Shown piece by piece: positions 1 through 11,932 of a stretch of 64,000 nucleotides of DNA. Position 1 is the first letter of the stretch. Each line of letters opens with the position of its first letter. This stretch comes from Lethocerus indicus (lineage: Eukaryota; Arthropoda; Insecta; Hemiptera; Belostomatidae). The position numbers and the translations under genes are program-made. The stretch lies in the NCBI GenBank assembly GCA_019843655.1, contig JACDQD010000011.1:13372604-13436603 (forward strand). The letters run 5' to 3'. The notes below the pieces were generated by a model. That model ran no database searches, was not told where the DNA came from, and saw nothing but the letters and a program-made list of their open reading frames with translations.

Positions 1-367
1 CGCCCCACTCATCATTCGGCCGTTAACTTTATGCTGTTTGCCTAAAACCGAATTCCATTAATAATTTTGAAATTAACGTCAGCAATGGAGTCGGACTATT
101 GACTCATAGTCAAGACACGTAAGATTGGGGTAGTTTATTTATTGCACAATCAACGATCAGGATGGTTAACTGATGAAAGGGATCCTACGAGAGGATATAA
201 TTCGTGGAAACCGAGATTTTAGGACTTTTTCGACGACTGTAGTACGTCCTGGTCGCAGTCAGACTTTTGGTGTTACAGAACAATTTCGGCTTTTCGCCAC
301 ACTCTGCAATATTCCACCGGCTAATTGGTTCCGACGAATCATCTTTGTTTCATTACTTTAACATTTC

Positions 368-601
368 CAGTTTAGAATACCTGATTTACAGTCTGCCGAA
401 GAGTTGGAATACCGTAGATTTCGTGTGTTTCTGTCTGCTCTCGCTGACAAGTGACAGTGACAGTGCAGTGAGGGATGCCCAAAAAACATCCAAAGCGCCA
501 AAAGTGACTAACACCGCTACTGACGAAGGTGGCGAGCAGCCGAAACCGGTCTGGCAAAGGCCAATACAGCGAGAGCAGACAGAAACACACGAAATCTTCG
601 G
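368..601 (+). mobile_element. PAL palindromic element, copy 1 (internally deleted)
   Basis: The copy has head TTTAGAATACC, left arm, shortened centre and a right arm ending at the CGAAATCTTCGG stretch. The 11-bp target duplication TTTAACATTTC is exact at 357-367 and 602-612. Confidence 0.88.
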
Positions 602-647
602 TTTAACATTTCTGTTTTATTATTGCTACATTTTCTGGTCTTGGCAT

Positions 648-722
648 CCGTGAAAGTTTTGCGCTTGAGAACCGCCCGGCGACTGGTTCTTTAAACATTA
701 AGTCTGAACTAATTGACTTCCT
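648..722 (+). repeat. Dispersed repeat with GACTGGTTCTT core, copy a
   Basis: GTGAAAG, CCGCCCGGCGACTGGTTCTT and GTCTGAACTAATT are shared with 19613-19692, and the core with 20330-20385. It begins about 35 bp after a PAL element. Confidence 0.65.
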
Positions 723-1464
723 CTTCATCATTCTCCTATTTTTACCTCGCTCTTGGATGCTATTTCGTTGTTTTCTACCTATTGTTATTTTCACCTTCAC
801 TCCTCCGGTGTCGTAAGCTAATTTTCATTCGATCTTCCTTACGAAACCGTTTAAAAGAAATTCTACATCGTTGCGTAAGAGCCGGCTCGCAGAATGTGGT
901 CCGGTCGACGCGGAAAAGGCCGAAAAAAGTCCAGAAATAAAACGACGACTCCGGGTCTCCCTTTCACCGAATCTGGAATACCGTCTCGCGTGTCGTGTTT
1001 CGAAGCGCTGAACTTCCGTAAACCGGGATCATCAGCGCAGACGCGTTTAGAAAGACAAGGAATGGTTGCGATTTCTATAAAAATTAATATTATATAATAT
1101 GGGACGAACAGGGGAGGGAAGAAGATCAAGAGCGGGGCACGCCCTAGTCAGCAGAAAAACCGGCTCTGCGAAGTGAAAGTGTTTCCTGCACCTTCTCCAG
1201 CCCCGGATACCACAGCCTAATCAGACCTATTTGTCTCTTTAACCGATATTCCTTAAAATTAATTATTATTTCAGTTTCTTGTAATCCCGAAACACGAACC
1301 GATTAAGTAGCGAATCGAGTAGGTCCGACATTAATGACTAATGTTGATACGTGTTGATGACTCAATGAGAGAGATCAAGCGTCATGACCCCGCTTTGTGT
1401 TTCTTCTTTTACTTTCAATTGCGATCAACTTTTACGCAACGCTTAACAGTGCAGGGAATGGAAG

Positions 1465-1550
1465 CCCGTCGAATATCGGAATATCGTCCGATTTGGTCTC
1501 GCGCCAGACCGGTTCGTCTTCTCGCCGTCTTCAGTGACGCGGTGATGACC
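1465..1550. mobile_element. PAL relic, arm fragment
   Basis: A degraded match to the arm: TTTGGTCTCGCGCCAGACCGG followed by CTCGCC and CTTCAGTGACGCGG. No ends or target duplication. Confidence 0.5.
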
Positions 1551-2155
1551 AGATTTACAGCACCTCCTGGATAAGGCAACGTCTAAGCGCATATACAGCA
1601 TTAAACGGCATCCCTTATCGAGGTACTAACGGTACATAACACCTGGGGGTATTAATTTACTCGATCTGACTTAAGTCCCCTCCAGGAAGTAGGCAGCGAG
1701 TAAATAAAACGCTATCAAACTTCAAATTAGTCCGACATTTTTTTTTCAAAAGCTTGCTAATTGCAACAAAATTTTGTTGACGTCTGTTAATTTTCTGACG
1801 TCAATTTCGTACTGTAGCGATTTTTACGAAAGATTAGTAAAATAATAAGAACCGATAGGGAGAAAAACATAGAAACGCCGCGATATCGGCGTTAACTTCA
1901 TACGGCTTATCGAACAAGCCGAAACAGGCTCCTGACCTCCGCCCTCTACGGGTCATCGTAATTCAGATATGATGATGATAAATATAAAAAAATGAAATAA
2001 ACTGCTCCGAAAGGCATCATGTTTTTGGCCCTGAAGTTTGTGACTAATGGGTAATCAATCCGCAATGATAATTCATCACGATGGGGCACTCATTACAGTT
2101 TGTTAATTTACAGTATGTTTCTTTTATTTATCACTGTTTCGTCATCACGACTGTA

Positions 2156-2320
2156 AATTACAATAAGCCTTATTGATAACGTGTAGACAATAATTATTGA
2201 GGAGAAACCCACTGACTTTCCACCTTTTCCTAATATTTTATTCATTTATTTCTCTATTTTTCTGACATATTTCCATCACTTTATTTGGGACGTTTGGAGT
2301 GTCGGAGGATAGTACGTTAT
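2156..2320 (+). repeat. Segment duplicated at 5587-5761, adjoining PAL copy 2
   Basis: AATTACAATAAGCCTTA, GTGTAGACAATAATTATTGA, GGAGAAA.CCACTG and TTTCTGACATATTT are shared in order with the second copy. Both run directly into a PAL arm. Confidence 0.85.
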
Positions 2321-2811
2321 ACCGTAGATTTCGAGTGTTTCTGTCTCCTCACGCCGGTCTGGTCTTTAGACCGGTTTCGGCTGCTCGCCATCTTCTTCAG
2401 TAGCGGTGTTAGTCACTGTTAGCACTTTGGATGTTTTTTGGGCATCCACACTGCACTGTTACTTTCATTTGTACTTTGGTGGTTGTCTGTTTATCGTGTG
2501 ATTATGTATATATATACAACAGTACAAGTGACAGTGCAGTCCATACATGTTGATAATGTACCGCCCTTTAAGAAAAAAAATATAACATATTTCTGACCGA
2601 TTTACGCACGTACAGTACAAGTGAAAGTAACAGTGCAGTGAGGATGCGGAAAAAACATCCAAAGTGCTAACAGTGACTAACACCGCTACTGAAGACGGCG
2701 AGCAGCCGAAACCGGTCTAGCAAAAGACCAAACCAGCGAGAGGAGACAGAAACATCACGAACCTACAGTATTCCAACCCCTCGCAGACCACAAAACAGGT
2801 ATATTAAACTA
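2321..2811 (-). mobile_element. PAL element, copy 2, reverse orientation, large loop
   Basis: It starts ACCGTAGATTTCG and ends ACAGGTATATTAAACT, the reverse of the canonical order, so the asymmetric head is on the right. Both mini-hairpins are present in both arms (GGATG...CATCC with different loops). The centre holds about 130 bp of AT-rich sequence. A short GTTATA repeat on each side may be a worn target duplication. Confidence 0.85.
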
Positions 2812-3179
2812 GTTATAATATATTTTTTTTCGGATATATCTATCCTTCTACTGAAATTTATGTTGTGAACCGTTTGTCGTTTTCTGTGGATTGATTAATT
2901 CGCCAGCTTCGGAAAGGGAAAATTGTGACGGCCACTGGAACGCATCCTGAACTCAGGTCACGTTTCTAGAGCGTGCCAGAAGAGGAGGAACGTTCGAACG
3001 ACACAAATACTCGAATGCCCGCGTCGCGGCGGGATTCGAGAGCGTTCCGGGCGGCCTTCTGACCGTTCCCGACAAACTGGGACAGTCCGGTCGCCATGGT
3101 GACGACATCCTCTTCAATATTCACCCATCCAACTGTCTGCCTCAACTAATTGTCACGGCGACGGGAGACGTCAATCGCA

Positions 3180-3216
3180 GTGCGCATGCGCGCCGCAGGA
3201 AGAATGGCATCACGTG
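3180..3216 (+). promoter_or_regulatory. GTGCGCATGCG plus CACGTG module, copy 1
   Basis: An NRF1-type palindrome (GCGCATGCGC) is followed by AGGAAGAATGGCAT and an E-box CACGTG. The same pieces at exactly the same spacing (31 bp from first to second motif) recur at 24125-24161. Function is inferred from motif identity only; no gene start is known next to it. Confidence 0.4.
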
Positions 3217-3642
3217 GGTAACTGTGGCCTGAATTTAAGGCCAAAGAACATATCGCAGAAATGAGAATATAAAAAGTTAATTTATAATATTTTGAATTTT
3301 GAGAACATTATTAAAACCTAAATAACTAATTAATGAATCCAAATTGGATTAAATTATTACAATTTCCATAACGTATATTATCACTAGAGATATCGTTTAT
3401 CGAAAACGGAATAAACGTGTAATTTCAAGTATCTTCACCATCGTTGGAAGTGATACGCATAATGGAAAATAGAATTATTTGAAGTCTAATTGGAATACAT
3501 TAGATCGAAAGTTTACACCGAAACTAGAATCTTGGATTATTATCTAATGATTTTTGTAAGGGCCTTGGGGTATAAGACCAAGGTATTCTAAGAATCAAGT
3601 TTCCCTTACCGCCAAAAATCAACGATGCAACAACTTGCTTGC

Positions 3643-3871
3643 AGTTTAGAATACCTGTTTTGTGGCCTGCTAGGGATTGGCATACCGTAGATTTCGTGTG
3701 TCTCTGTCTCCTCTCGCTGGTATGGTCTTTTGCTAAACCGGTTTCAGCTGCTCGCCATCTTCTTCAGTAGCCGTTTCAGTCACTTTAGATGTTTTTCGGG
3801 CATCCTCACTGCACTATCACTGTCACTTGTACTGTCTTTGGTTGCTGATATATTCATGTATTGTACAGTGA
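3643..3871 (+). mobile_element. PAL element, copy 3, left half only
   Basis: The copy has head, left arm and centre, then stops: no right arm follows. The sequence after about 3871 is unrelated AT-rich DNA. Confidence 0.8.
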
Positions 3872-5550
3872 TCTCTAAAAGTGATCTTTTTACATCAGCG
3901 ACTGGATACAGAATATCACATGAACTTCACCATATCACGTCGAGGCCGAAACGGCGTTATCTTAGAGCATAAGCTATTTCCGATATGTGCTCGGACGAGA
4001 TGCCTATTTTCTGATGTAATTCGATCGAATTTTTCGTTCCGATTAGGTCTCTCGCGAGCCATAAATTTTTTGCGAAAAATCCGCAAAAAAAATTTTAATA
4101 AAAGAAAAAACAGATAAATAAGCTGGTTTCTGCATTGCACAATTGATACGGGCATTTATCCAAATTCTAAACTGCGCAACAACCAAACCGGCTGTGGAGA
4201 TACGCCACTGGAGTCTTTTAAATCCATGGACCTATAATAAGGTGTAATTATTTTCCGTAAGTTATAAGAAAATATCGAAAACTATTAATATTATGTTGAT
4301 TTTTAACTTTACTAGTATTAATGCGATTAATTAAGTCGGACATCTGATTATGATAATTCAATCCAATAGAACGGCAATAATAAAACGTATTATTGAAAAT
4401 TTAAATTGAAAACAGTTTGAAACTTATTAATTCAGATCTAGGTTTATATCGATAGTAAACATTATGTATTAAAGCAGTTGAAAACTGCAAGTTCTTGCCT
4501 TCTTATAATTATCATCAGTCTTGTATAAAAATATCATACCGCTAATATAGACAGTAATTGGTTTATGGCCAAGTTTATCACTTGAAATATAACATTTCCT
4601 CATAAAATTTTACGCTCGGACCCTGCTATTGTTTTTTTTCTTCATCATCGACCGAAGAAAGTGTAAACTTTCAAGTGCACTCACGATAGAAAGTGAAATA
4701 GTTATTCATCCTTTCACTAACAACGGTTCCATCGTCAAGATATATTTTGTTGGAGATTAATTGATCTATATTTTTGGGGGTATTTTCTGCGGAAAGGGAC
4801 CTCATCAATAATAGGTGCGACTTAAAAAAAATATTGAAAGAGCAATAAATATTAATTCAGATTTCTGTTGCCGGAAGTCGACCGCTCTGAAGTCCCAATT
4901 TCTGTGGGTACGTTCAGAATATTTTACATAAATTATACTTAGCAGATCCCCTTCGGTTAAATTCAAATTTTAATTGACTACAAAATGGACTCGAGTAAGT
5001 TTAGAACAATATAAAGAATTTAGTTTAGAGGCTCGTCCAAAATTTCCATTCAACGGCATAACATATGAATTGGTGAAGTCCAGAAAACTCTTCAGAATTC
5101 AACCGGAACCAATTATACCTTTAATAAATAACAGGTTGCTCAACGTGGTCGTGGAAATAATTTGGAATATAACTGCCGTATTTAGCGGTTTACGACCGAC
5201 CATCATCCGCGTGGGGTGACCGCGGAATGAAGTGATTACTATTTTGGCAATTCATACAAGCGGTAAAAAATTGTATATTACGGTTTCGGAGAAATTGATC
5301 CCAATTGACCCATTGGCACATTGGCCTGTGCTGTAACGCTGCCGCGTCGGCAGTTAAACGTGTAGTCGTTTAACAGCGGTCGGACCTCCGAATAGAGAAA
5401 TCTGAGGCTGTGTTCGTAACACTAGGAGAGTAAATGAGACATATTTTCTGCTGATCGAACGTCAATTTCATAACGGTTCAAACAGGGAACGATTGATGCT
5501 GTCGCGATGTGACTGCGAACGTTCTAAAGTGGTTGGATCTAATACAAATT
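3872..5550. other. AT-rich interval, no gene found
   Basis: Frames up to 81 codons lack any recognisable motif, and no RNA gene or repeat family was identified. Confidence 0.6.
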
Positions 5551-5586
5551 ACCGTAGATTTCGTGTGTTTCTTTCTCCTCTCGCTG
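5551..5586 (-). mobile_element. PAL arm end at the border of a duplicated segment
   Basis: The sequence ACCGTAGATTTCGTGTGTTT through CTCTCGCTG is the outer 36 bp of an arm. It joins abruptly to the 5587-5760 segment that is duplicated at 2156-2320. Confidence 0.7.
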
Positions 5587-5761
5587 CAAAAATTACAATA
5601 AGCCTTACTGATAGTGTAGACAATAATTATTGAGGAGAAAGCCACTGGCTTTCCACCTTTTCTGATATTTTATTTATTTATTTCTCAATTTTTCTGACAT
5701 ATTTAGGTCACTTCCTTTTCAGGCGTATGTAAGGAACGTTTGGAATGTCGGATGATAGTAC
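5587..5761 (+). repeat. Second copy of the 2156-2320 segment, between two PAL arms
   Basis: Same blocks as the first copy, but here a PAL arm end also sits on its left, giving arm / segment / arm. Both copies end in a GAGTGTCGGA- or GAATGTCGGA-type block before the arm. Confidence 0.85.
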
Positions 5762-5956
5762 GGAATACCGTAGATTTCGTGTGTTTCTGTCTCCTCTCGC
5801 CGGTCCGGTCTTTTGCTAGACCGATTTCGGCTGCTCGCCATCTTCTTCAGTAGTGGTGTTAGTCACTTTGGCACTGTGGATGTTGTTTGCGACTGAAGAT
5901 GGCGAGTAGCCGACAGGAAGCAGCGAGAGGAAACAGAAACACACGAAATCTACGGA
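5762..5956 (+). mobile_element. PAL element, copy 4, headless, centre deleted
   Basis: Two arms starting ATACCGTAGATTTCG and ending CGAAATCTACGG flank a short centre. The head is absent or was lost in the duplication that also produced copy 2's left neighbour. Confidence 0.8.
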
Positions 5957-7226
5957 ATTTAATTTGAGTTCCAAAATTACCGTAGATTGGAGTCGTACAA
6001 AAATTTATTAATTCTTAGATGTCATTTCTGAACAGGAATCATCGGCATGTATTCAGATAACACGTTAAGAATCAGTTTACATGTTTATTTTATTATTCCG
6101 AATAACTTGCGGGACTTTATCTGAACCATATATTTTATTGTTGACCTTTTGACTGTCGGTCAGATAACCGGTTTCCTGCCGTTTTCTCGGGTCTCCCGCT
6201 CCGAATATAAAAGCGAAGATTTATCGCAAGATGCCGGGGCCGTCGGCATCAACTTTCTACACGGACGGTATTTCCTGCGCTGAAAACGCCGAGAAAGGAG
6301 ACGGTCTCCGCCTCTGCGGTCATCCCGAAGGAATCTCATCCCGGGAAAGCCGGTGTAATTGAAGGCGCCGGTTGCAGTTTCTGGCCCATCTTCGGTCCTC
6401 TAAAAAGGGGCCTTCGAGTTCAGCGGCGAATTATGTCCACGCCAAGTACAGAAGAAATTATTGGACGCCGTCAGTTTCGCAACGCCCAGACGTGCGATAA
6501 ATAATTCCCGATATACTGTTTCGGATTTTTAAATTCTCTGGATACCTGTCCAGCCCAAGAACCTAAAATCCTGTCGATGTGCCCATCGGTAATAGTACTT
6601 CGAAATAATTAATTCGCTCGGTAATTAATGTAAAATTCTTTTCGGTTCACTAATCGGTCATTAGTCAATGGCATTTACAAGACACGCCATTTTATGCGAT
6701 TAGTAAAATTGCCAAATTAGAATTATATTTTGAACTATTCAAGAATACAGAAGGTATATTTAAAACACTTGATGTAATTAATTTTATTTACATTGGTAGT
6801 ATATAAATATTATTGCTGCCACTTAAATATTTATCTCTCATTGAAATGCAAAGTTAATAATTTGTAACTCGAAATACATTTGCGTCACTTCGGAGCGTTT
6901 TTTATATTGGTGAAGGGCGTTAGTCTCCCACGGTTGGCCAGTGCCTCATAGATTATAACATGGCGACGATACTTGTTATTTTATTTTGTAAAATGCTGTT
7001 CCATTTCTCACTAATATTTCATACTGTTCGCGGGCCATTTTTAAAAGGGCGTCCTGCGTTAACGCTAGCTGAACTATTTATCTATCGGTTCCTTAATGAT
7101 TATAAAATTCGATTCGGCCTAATAATTCAAATACGATATTGGTCGCGTTTAAAACCCACATCGGCGTCCTCCATTCGTAACCCGGTGCGGGTAAGACCAA
7201 ATAAGCGAAAGGAGAGATAGACAGAG

Positions 7227-7258
<32 letters not shown>

Positions 7259-9100
7259 ATCGAAAGAGCGGCTCTGGTGATGTCAGCTAACCCTTTAATC
7301 TTGTTCAGTACAACTGGACATTGTCGATAGCAAATCTGTGAAAAGTAAATTTTAAATTTGCAAATATCCAACATATATTGCTATCCTAAATATATTGTTG
7401 TTGTTTCGAACTGACCGTACGATTGCAGAAATTGCGTAAGAGAAGTTGCAGCCGGTTGCAGGATATGAAATTTCATAGAGCAACAGAATCCTTGACCCGG
7501 TTTGGGGAGCAGAATCAGAGCCGGGATAGAAAAAAAGGAGGAAAATACGTTCTGGGGGGGAGGGGGGGGAGCTCTGCGAGTGACTGTGAAAGCTGAAAAC
7601 CATTAAAAAGTGGAAACAGAAAAAAAAGTAAAGCGCTTACTTCGGACTTCGTTAAAGTCCCCGGCTGTCCGCTACTAGAGGAATGAGTCAGCCGCTTAGA
7701 AGGGAACTGGCCGAGATTCACGAACAGATCCAAAGACACTTTAGTGCAACAATAGACCGGGCAGTCGACTTTTTATTTATCCTATCCTGAATCTAAAATA
7801 CTCTGAAAAGCGGATCTGTATCCTGTCTGGGTCCTGCGCCGGTAGATATTTAAATTTCTTAATTTCAGGTCGTCCATAAGAACCCCCCCACCGCCCCGAA
7901 CAAAGACATTAAATTGACATTGTTTATAACTCGAAATAGAGGATTGTTGTCACGCGTCATTTATGCACCTGTCGACCCAGTTGGTTTGCAACACATAATT
8001 TTTTGTTGACCTCCCATTATATAATATTCCAAACTCTACAAGAGTCTTGCCAATACGAAACGTTCTTGCGTTAGTATTTTCGGCGGAATAATTAATTGTA
8101 ATTTGCTCAAACTAAAGGCTGAATATCGTGCGAAAATTTTCCACTAATGCTATTATCTATCTGATAATCCTGTTTTAGTAGTTATTTTCCCCAGACAGGA
8201 TTTTTGTTCTTTCGAACGCATTCGGCCACAGCGAATTTATTTGGTAGATAGATTATTATTTGTTATTGTTAATATAAGTTCCCAGTATGATACCATTCTG
8301 TATACCATTGTATTCTGAAGAAGTTATTTTTTCAGCCTGAAAAACATTTTAAACATAAAAACTGCATAAATGACTTTTATCTATTTATGACACCGAATCC
8401 CATATTTGGTAAAGAGAAACCAATCCGAATATTTTCCTATGTTTAGCTGGCATCTTATTTTAATGAGTTTCGGACATAATGGTTTGATCTGACTCTATCC
8501 TGTAAAAGACTTTGAGGTCAATAATTATGGTGATATTGTTTTTATATAGCCGATATAATTGATCTAATGCTTTGTTTTCCTTTCCAGTCCCCGGCCCTGT
8601 CCCAGTTCATATCAACCTTGAATTAAAGCGGCGTCCCAGAATTTTTCTAATAGTTTTTATCCAGACCAAGAAGAAGAAGAGGCGAGCGAATTGTTGGGTT
8701 AATTATGGGGCTTTAGAGTCGGACGGATCGAGAAATGTAGTGCAACGATAGTTAACCGAGTGTAGACGACTAACTGGGCGTCCTCACTGCTATTGAGGTC
8801 GGTTATTTAACTTTTAATGAGGGGAGAGATTCAATTGCGTTGACAGTTAAGAAGCCCGGAATTTCAGAACAACAGTCGCTTGTTAAAAACAAAACTAATT
8901 TCACTACAATATCCGGCATGTTTGATTCTTCTTCACTGCTAATTGAATATAATTTGGTATTTTTGAATATAGGGGATATAGATATTTTAAATATGTAACA
9001 ATTTTAGGTATTTATGATTAAAATTTTTCTCTTTCTTCTCAAAGAATGGGCTAGTTAGGTATTATATCATACGTCACATCTTTGGTATTACTACTATATT
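5957..9100. other. Non-coding interval with simple repeats
   Basis: It contains a CG-richer part near 6160-6450, the GA run at 7215-7259 and G runs at 7553-7570. The overlapping minus-strand frames at 7.1-7.7 kb are low-complexity products of these repeats. Confidence 0.6.
7215..7259. repeat. (GA)n microsatellite
   Basis: A nearly pure GA run of about 45 bp. Confidence 0.95.
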
Positions 9101-9280
9101 TTGTGGATTTCCTGTGTTTCTGTCTCCTCTCGCTGGTCTAGTCTCGGCTCTAGTCTTCACTAGACCGGTATCGGCTGCTCGCCATCTTCAGTAGCGGTGT
9201 TTAGTCACTAGATGGCGAACTGCCGAAACCGATCTAGCGGAAGAGCGGACCAGCGAGAGGAGGGAGAAACGATGTACTTC
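9101..9280. mobile_element. PAL element, copy 5, diverged
   Basis: The left arm (GTGTTTCTGTCTCCTCTCGC) and right arm (CCAGCGAGAGGAGG) face each other around a short centre. The ends are degraded. Confidence 0.75.
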
Positions 9281-10462
9281 TACTTCGGTTAATTCATATT
9301 TCTATTCAGCAGTTCAGCTAATTTAGTCAGAACGAAATTAGTCGATGAAATGATTAGGGGCCGTTAAGAAATGTATGTTTGAAAAAGTTAAACGATTCTT
9401 CACCGGTCAAGGTAGTGCCCCTCCCCTGGCGATTATCTCATATTGTGAAAAAGAAAGTGCAATAAGGGCAGGGATGAAAGGAAAAAAGGCTTAAATTTCT
9501 TCCGAGTCAAAACGCCTAATCCAACTAGTTATATAGGTTATAGCGCCCGGTTTCTTTATTAGCTTCCTCGTCCTGTACAGCGGGCTCCTTTCGTCCATCG
9601 GCATTCCAGTTCAGATTTAAGAGCCTGACATTTTAAACCGCCGCTTCCGACACAACCGGTATTCGAAAGGATCCCTACTGGAAAAAAAGGAGAAATAAAA
9701 AACCCGGTATTGTTTTCTTGTTGTATATTTTTCGGCGAGTCAATCGCAGGTTATTGCCCTTTTCTTCTGAGGGTTCGGAGAGTGGCTTAATTTCGTTCCT
9801 CGTGAGGAAGTTATTGTGCTTTCCCGTTCAACGTCGAAGTCCACCTTCAACGAGAAGGCGGTGTCCAATGTAGGCAATTTTCTTTCCGCCCCATTATAAA
9901 GAGCACGGGCTTTTGCGATTAACAGAGTTTCAGTCATCAGAGCCGAAGTCCGGTGCTTACGGACTCCACTAATCTTAAGCATTCAGGTGCAAGGTCGAAA
10001 CAAAAAATCTTCAAGGTGGGATATAATTTGTTGAATGGAGGAAAGATGAAAAACCGAAAACTTTAAAATTTCAAAAAATATCACCCGATTCCCAACAAAT
10101 GCCGGAAACAACAATCTTCCGTTGCTGTTCGCCTGCCTCATAAAGTAATGTTGTAGATTCGAAACTTTTTTCAAAAATTTCAAATATCAACGCCAATTTG
10201 TCCAAACAGTGGACAAACAATGGTCCCCTAGGGAGATAAAGGAAATTTGAAAAATTGAAAATTCTTTTCGATAATATTCCCGGGTTCGTCCCAAACGCCG
10301 TCTTTCGGTGTAATAAACTTGGTGTACAAATCCATTGATTAGTGCGTTCAGTGGATCCTGGAGGTATACGGAAATAAAAACCAGACGAATCAAACTTAAT
10401 AATATGATGGTAAAACGTGTAAAAACCCTGGGCAATCTATAATATATCCGCAATTAAAGATA

Positions 10463-10611
10463 GTACAAGTGACAGTGACAGTGCAGTGAGAATGCTCCAA
10501 AAAAACATACAACGTGCCAAAGTGACTAACACCGCTACTGAAGATGGCGAGCATCCGAAACCGGTCTAGCATAAGACCAAACCAGCGAGGGAGAAGACAC
10601 GAAATCTACGG
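10463..10611 (+). mobile_element. PAL element, copy 6, right half only
   Basis: It begins in the centre (GTACAAGTGACAGTGACAG) and runs through the right arm to CGAAATCTACGG. Head and left arm are missing. Confidence 0.8.
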
Positions 10612-11644
10612 TTTCTTATTTCAATTGAGCACGTGAAAAGGGCTCACTAGCCAATCAGAAATTCGTCAGAAACGCTAATCGACGGTTTCCTGCTTGCCCC
10701 CTACTTCTAGGCCTTCCTCAGGGCCCTGCTTAAGTCACCCCGGCTATATTCCGACTCTTTCATCTGGGCACAATAATGCCGCTTTGCCGTGAGTCATACT
10801 GGGAGTTGCGGGGCCGTCAGAGAACGGCTTTTCGTGAGAGAGCGACCGTCCACTTCCTAGTTACGCCCCGCGGTGTAATAGCACTCGGGGCCGGCCGGTT
10901 GGGAAAGGCTACCGGGGGGCGGGGCGGGGGGGAGGTTACAGTTTTCAGGGAGAGTTGCGAAATTTATAAATACACCCCAGCCGTTCACCGACATTGAACC
11001 AGAACCCTCGGCTAGAATCGCTTCTCGGCTGCGAAAGAAACTTTCAAGTCTTGTCTTTCAATTTAACAATCGGACACCTACGTAGTGATGTCACCGAAGG
11101 AATAAATGAGATTCCACATTTTTTGGTCGATTCAACTCAATTGTACAAACTACTGAGAAATTGGCCCTGAACTGAATTATTACTGGGTGTTGGGGAATCG
11201 TGCGTAGAACTGACGAGTAACAATATACGAGTAACCTAATTTACTGCTGGCAACGCTTTGCCGGCGAAGGCAGCCCGCTTTAAGAGCAAAAAAACAAGTG
11301 TAGACTGTGCAATTTATCAGGAGCTCTGGATATCATCTCACTTGTGATATTCTCCATTCGGACAATTACATGGCAGGTTTTACTAGAAAGGTCGATTTTT
11401 CAAAGCCTTTTCGAAACAAGAAATCAAAGTCGAAAATCGTTTTTGGAAGATTGAGCCGAGTTTAATATCGGGCCGGCAACTAAGTCATTGCGGATTTCAT
11501 CGACAGATGGTGTCAATCATATTTTTAAGCGTGTTTACATTTTCTAAGGTTATTACTCGGTACTCTGTGTACTAAGTCCTCGGGATTTCATTGTTAATTT
11601 TCCCCAATAGATATAGTATATTTGAGTAGTACAAATTAGAAATT

Positions 11645-11920
11645 AGTCTAGAATATCGGTTTTGTGGTCTGCGAGGGTTTGGAATACCGTAGATTTCGCG
11701 TGTTTCTGTCACCTCTCGGCTGTCTTTTGCTAGACCGGTTTTGTCCGCTCGCCATCTTCAGTAGCGGTGTTAGTACTTTTGGCACTTGTACCGGCAAACA
11801 AAGACAGTAGAAGTGACAGTGACAGTGCAGTAGGCGTGCCACCGAAAAACATCCAAAGTGCCAAAAGGCCTAGCAAAAGACCAAACCGGCGAGAGGAGAC
11901 AGAAACACGCGAAATCTACG
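11645..11920 (+). mobile_element. PAL element, copy 7, complete, with 12-bp target duplication
   Basis: The head AGTCTAGAATATC, both arms and a short loop are present in 276 bp. The target duplication AAATTAGAAATT is exact at 11633-11644 and 11921-11932. This copy defines the ends: the head on the left and CGAAATCTACG on the right. Confidence 0.92.
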
Positions 11921-11932
11921 AAATTAGAAATT

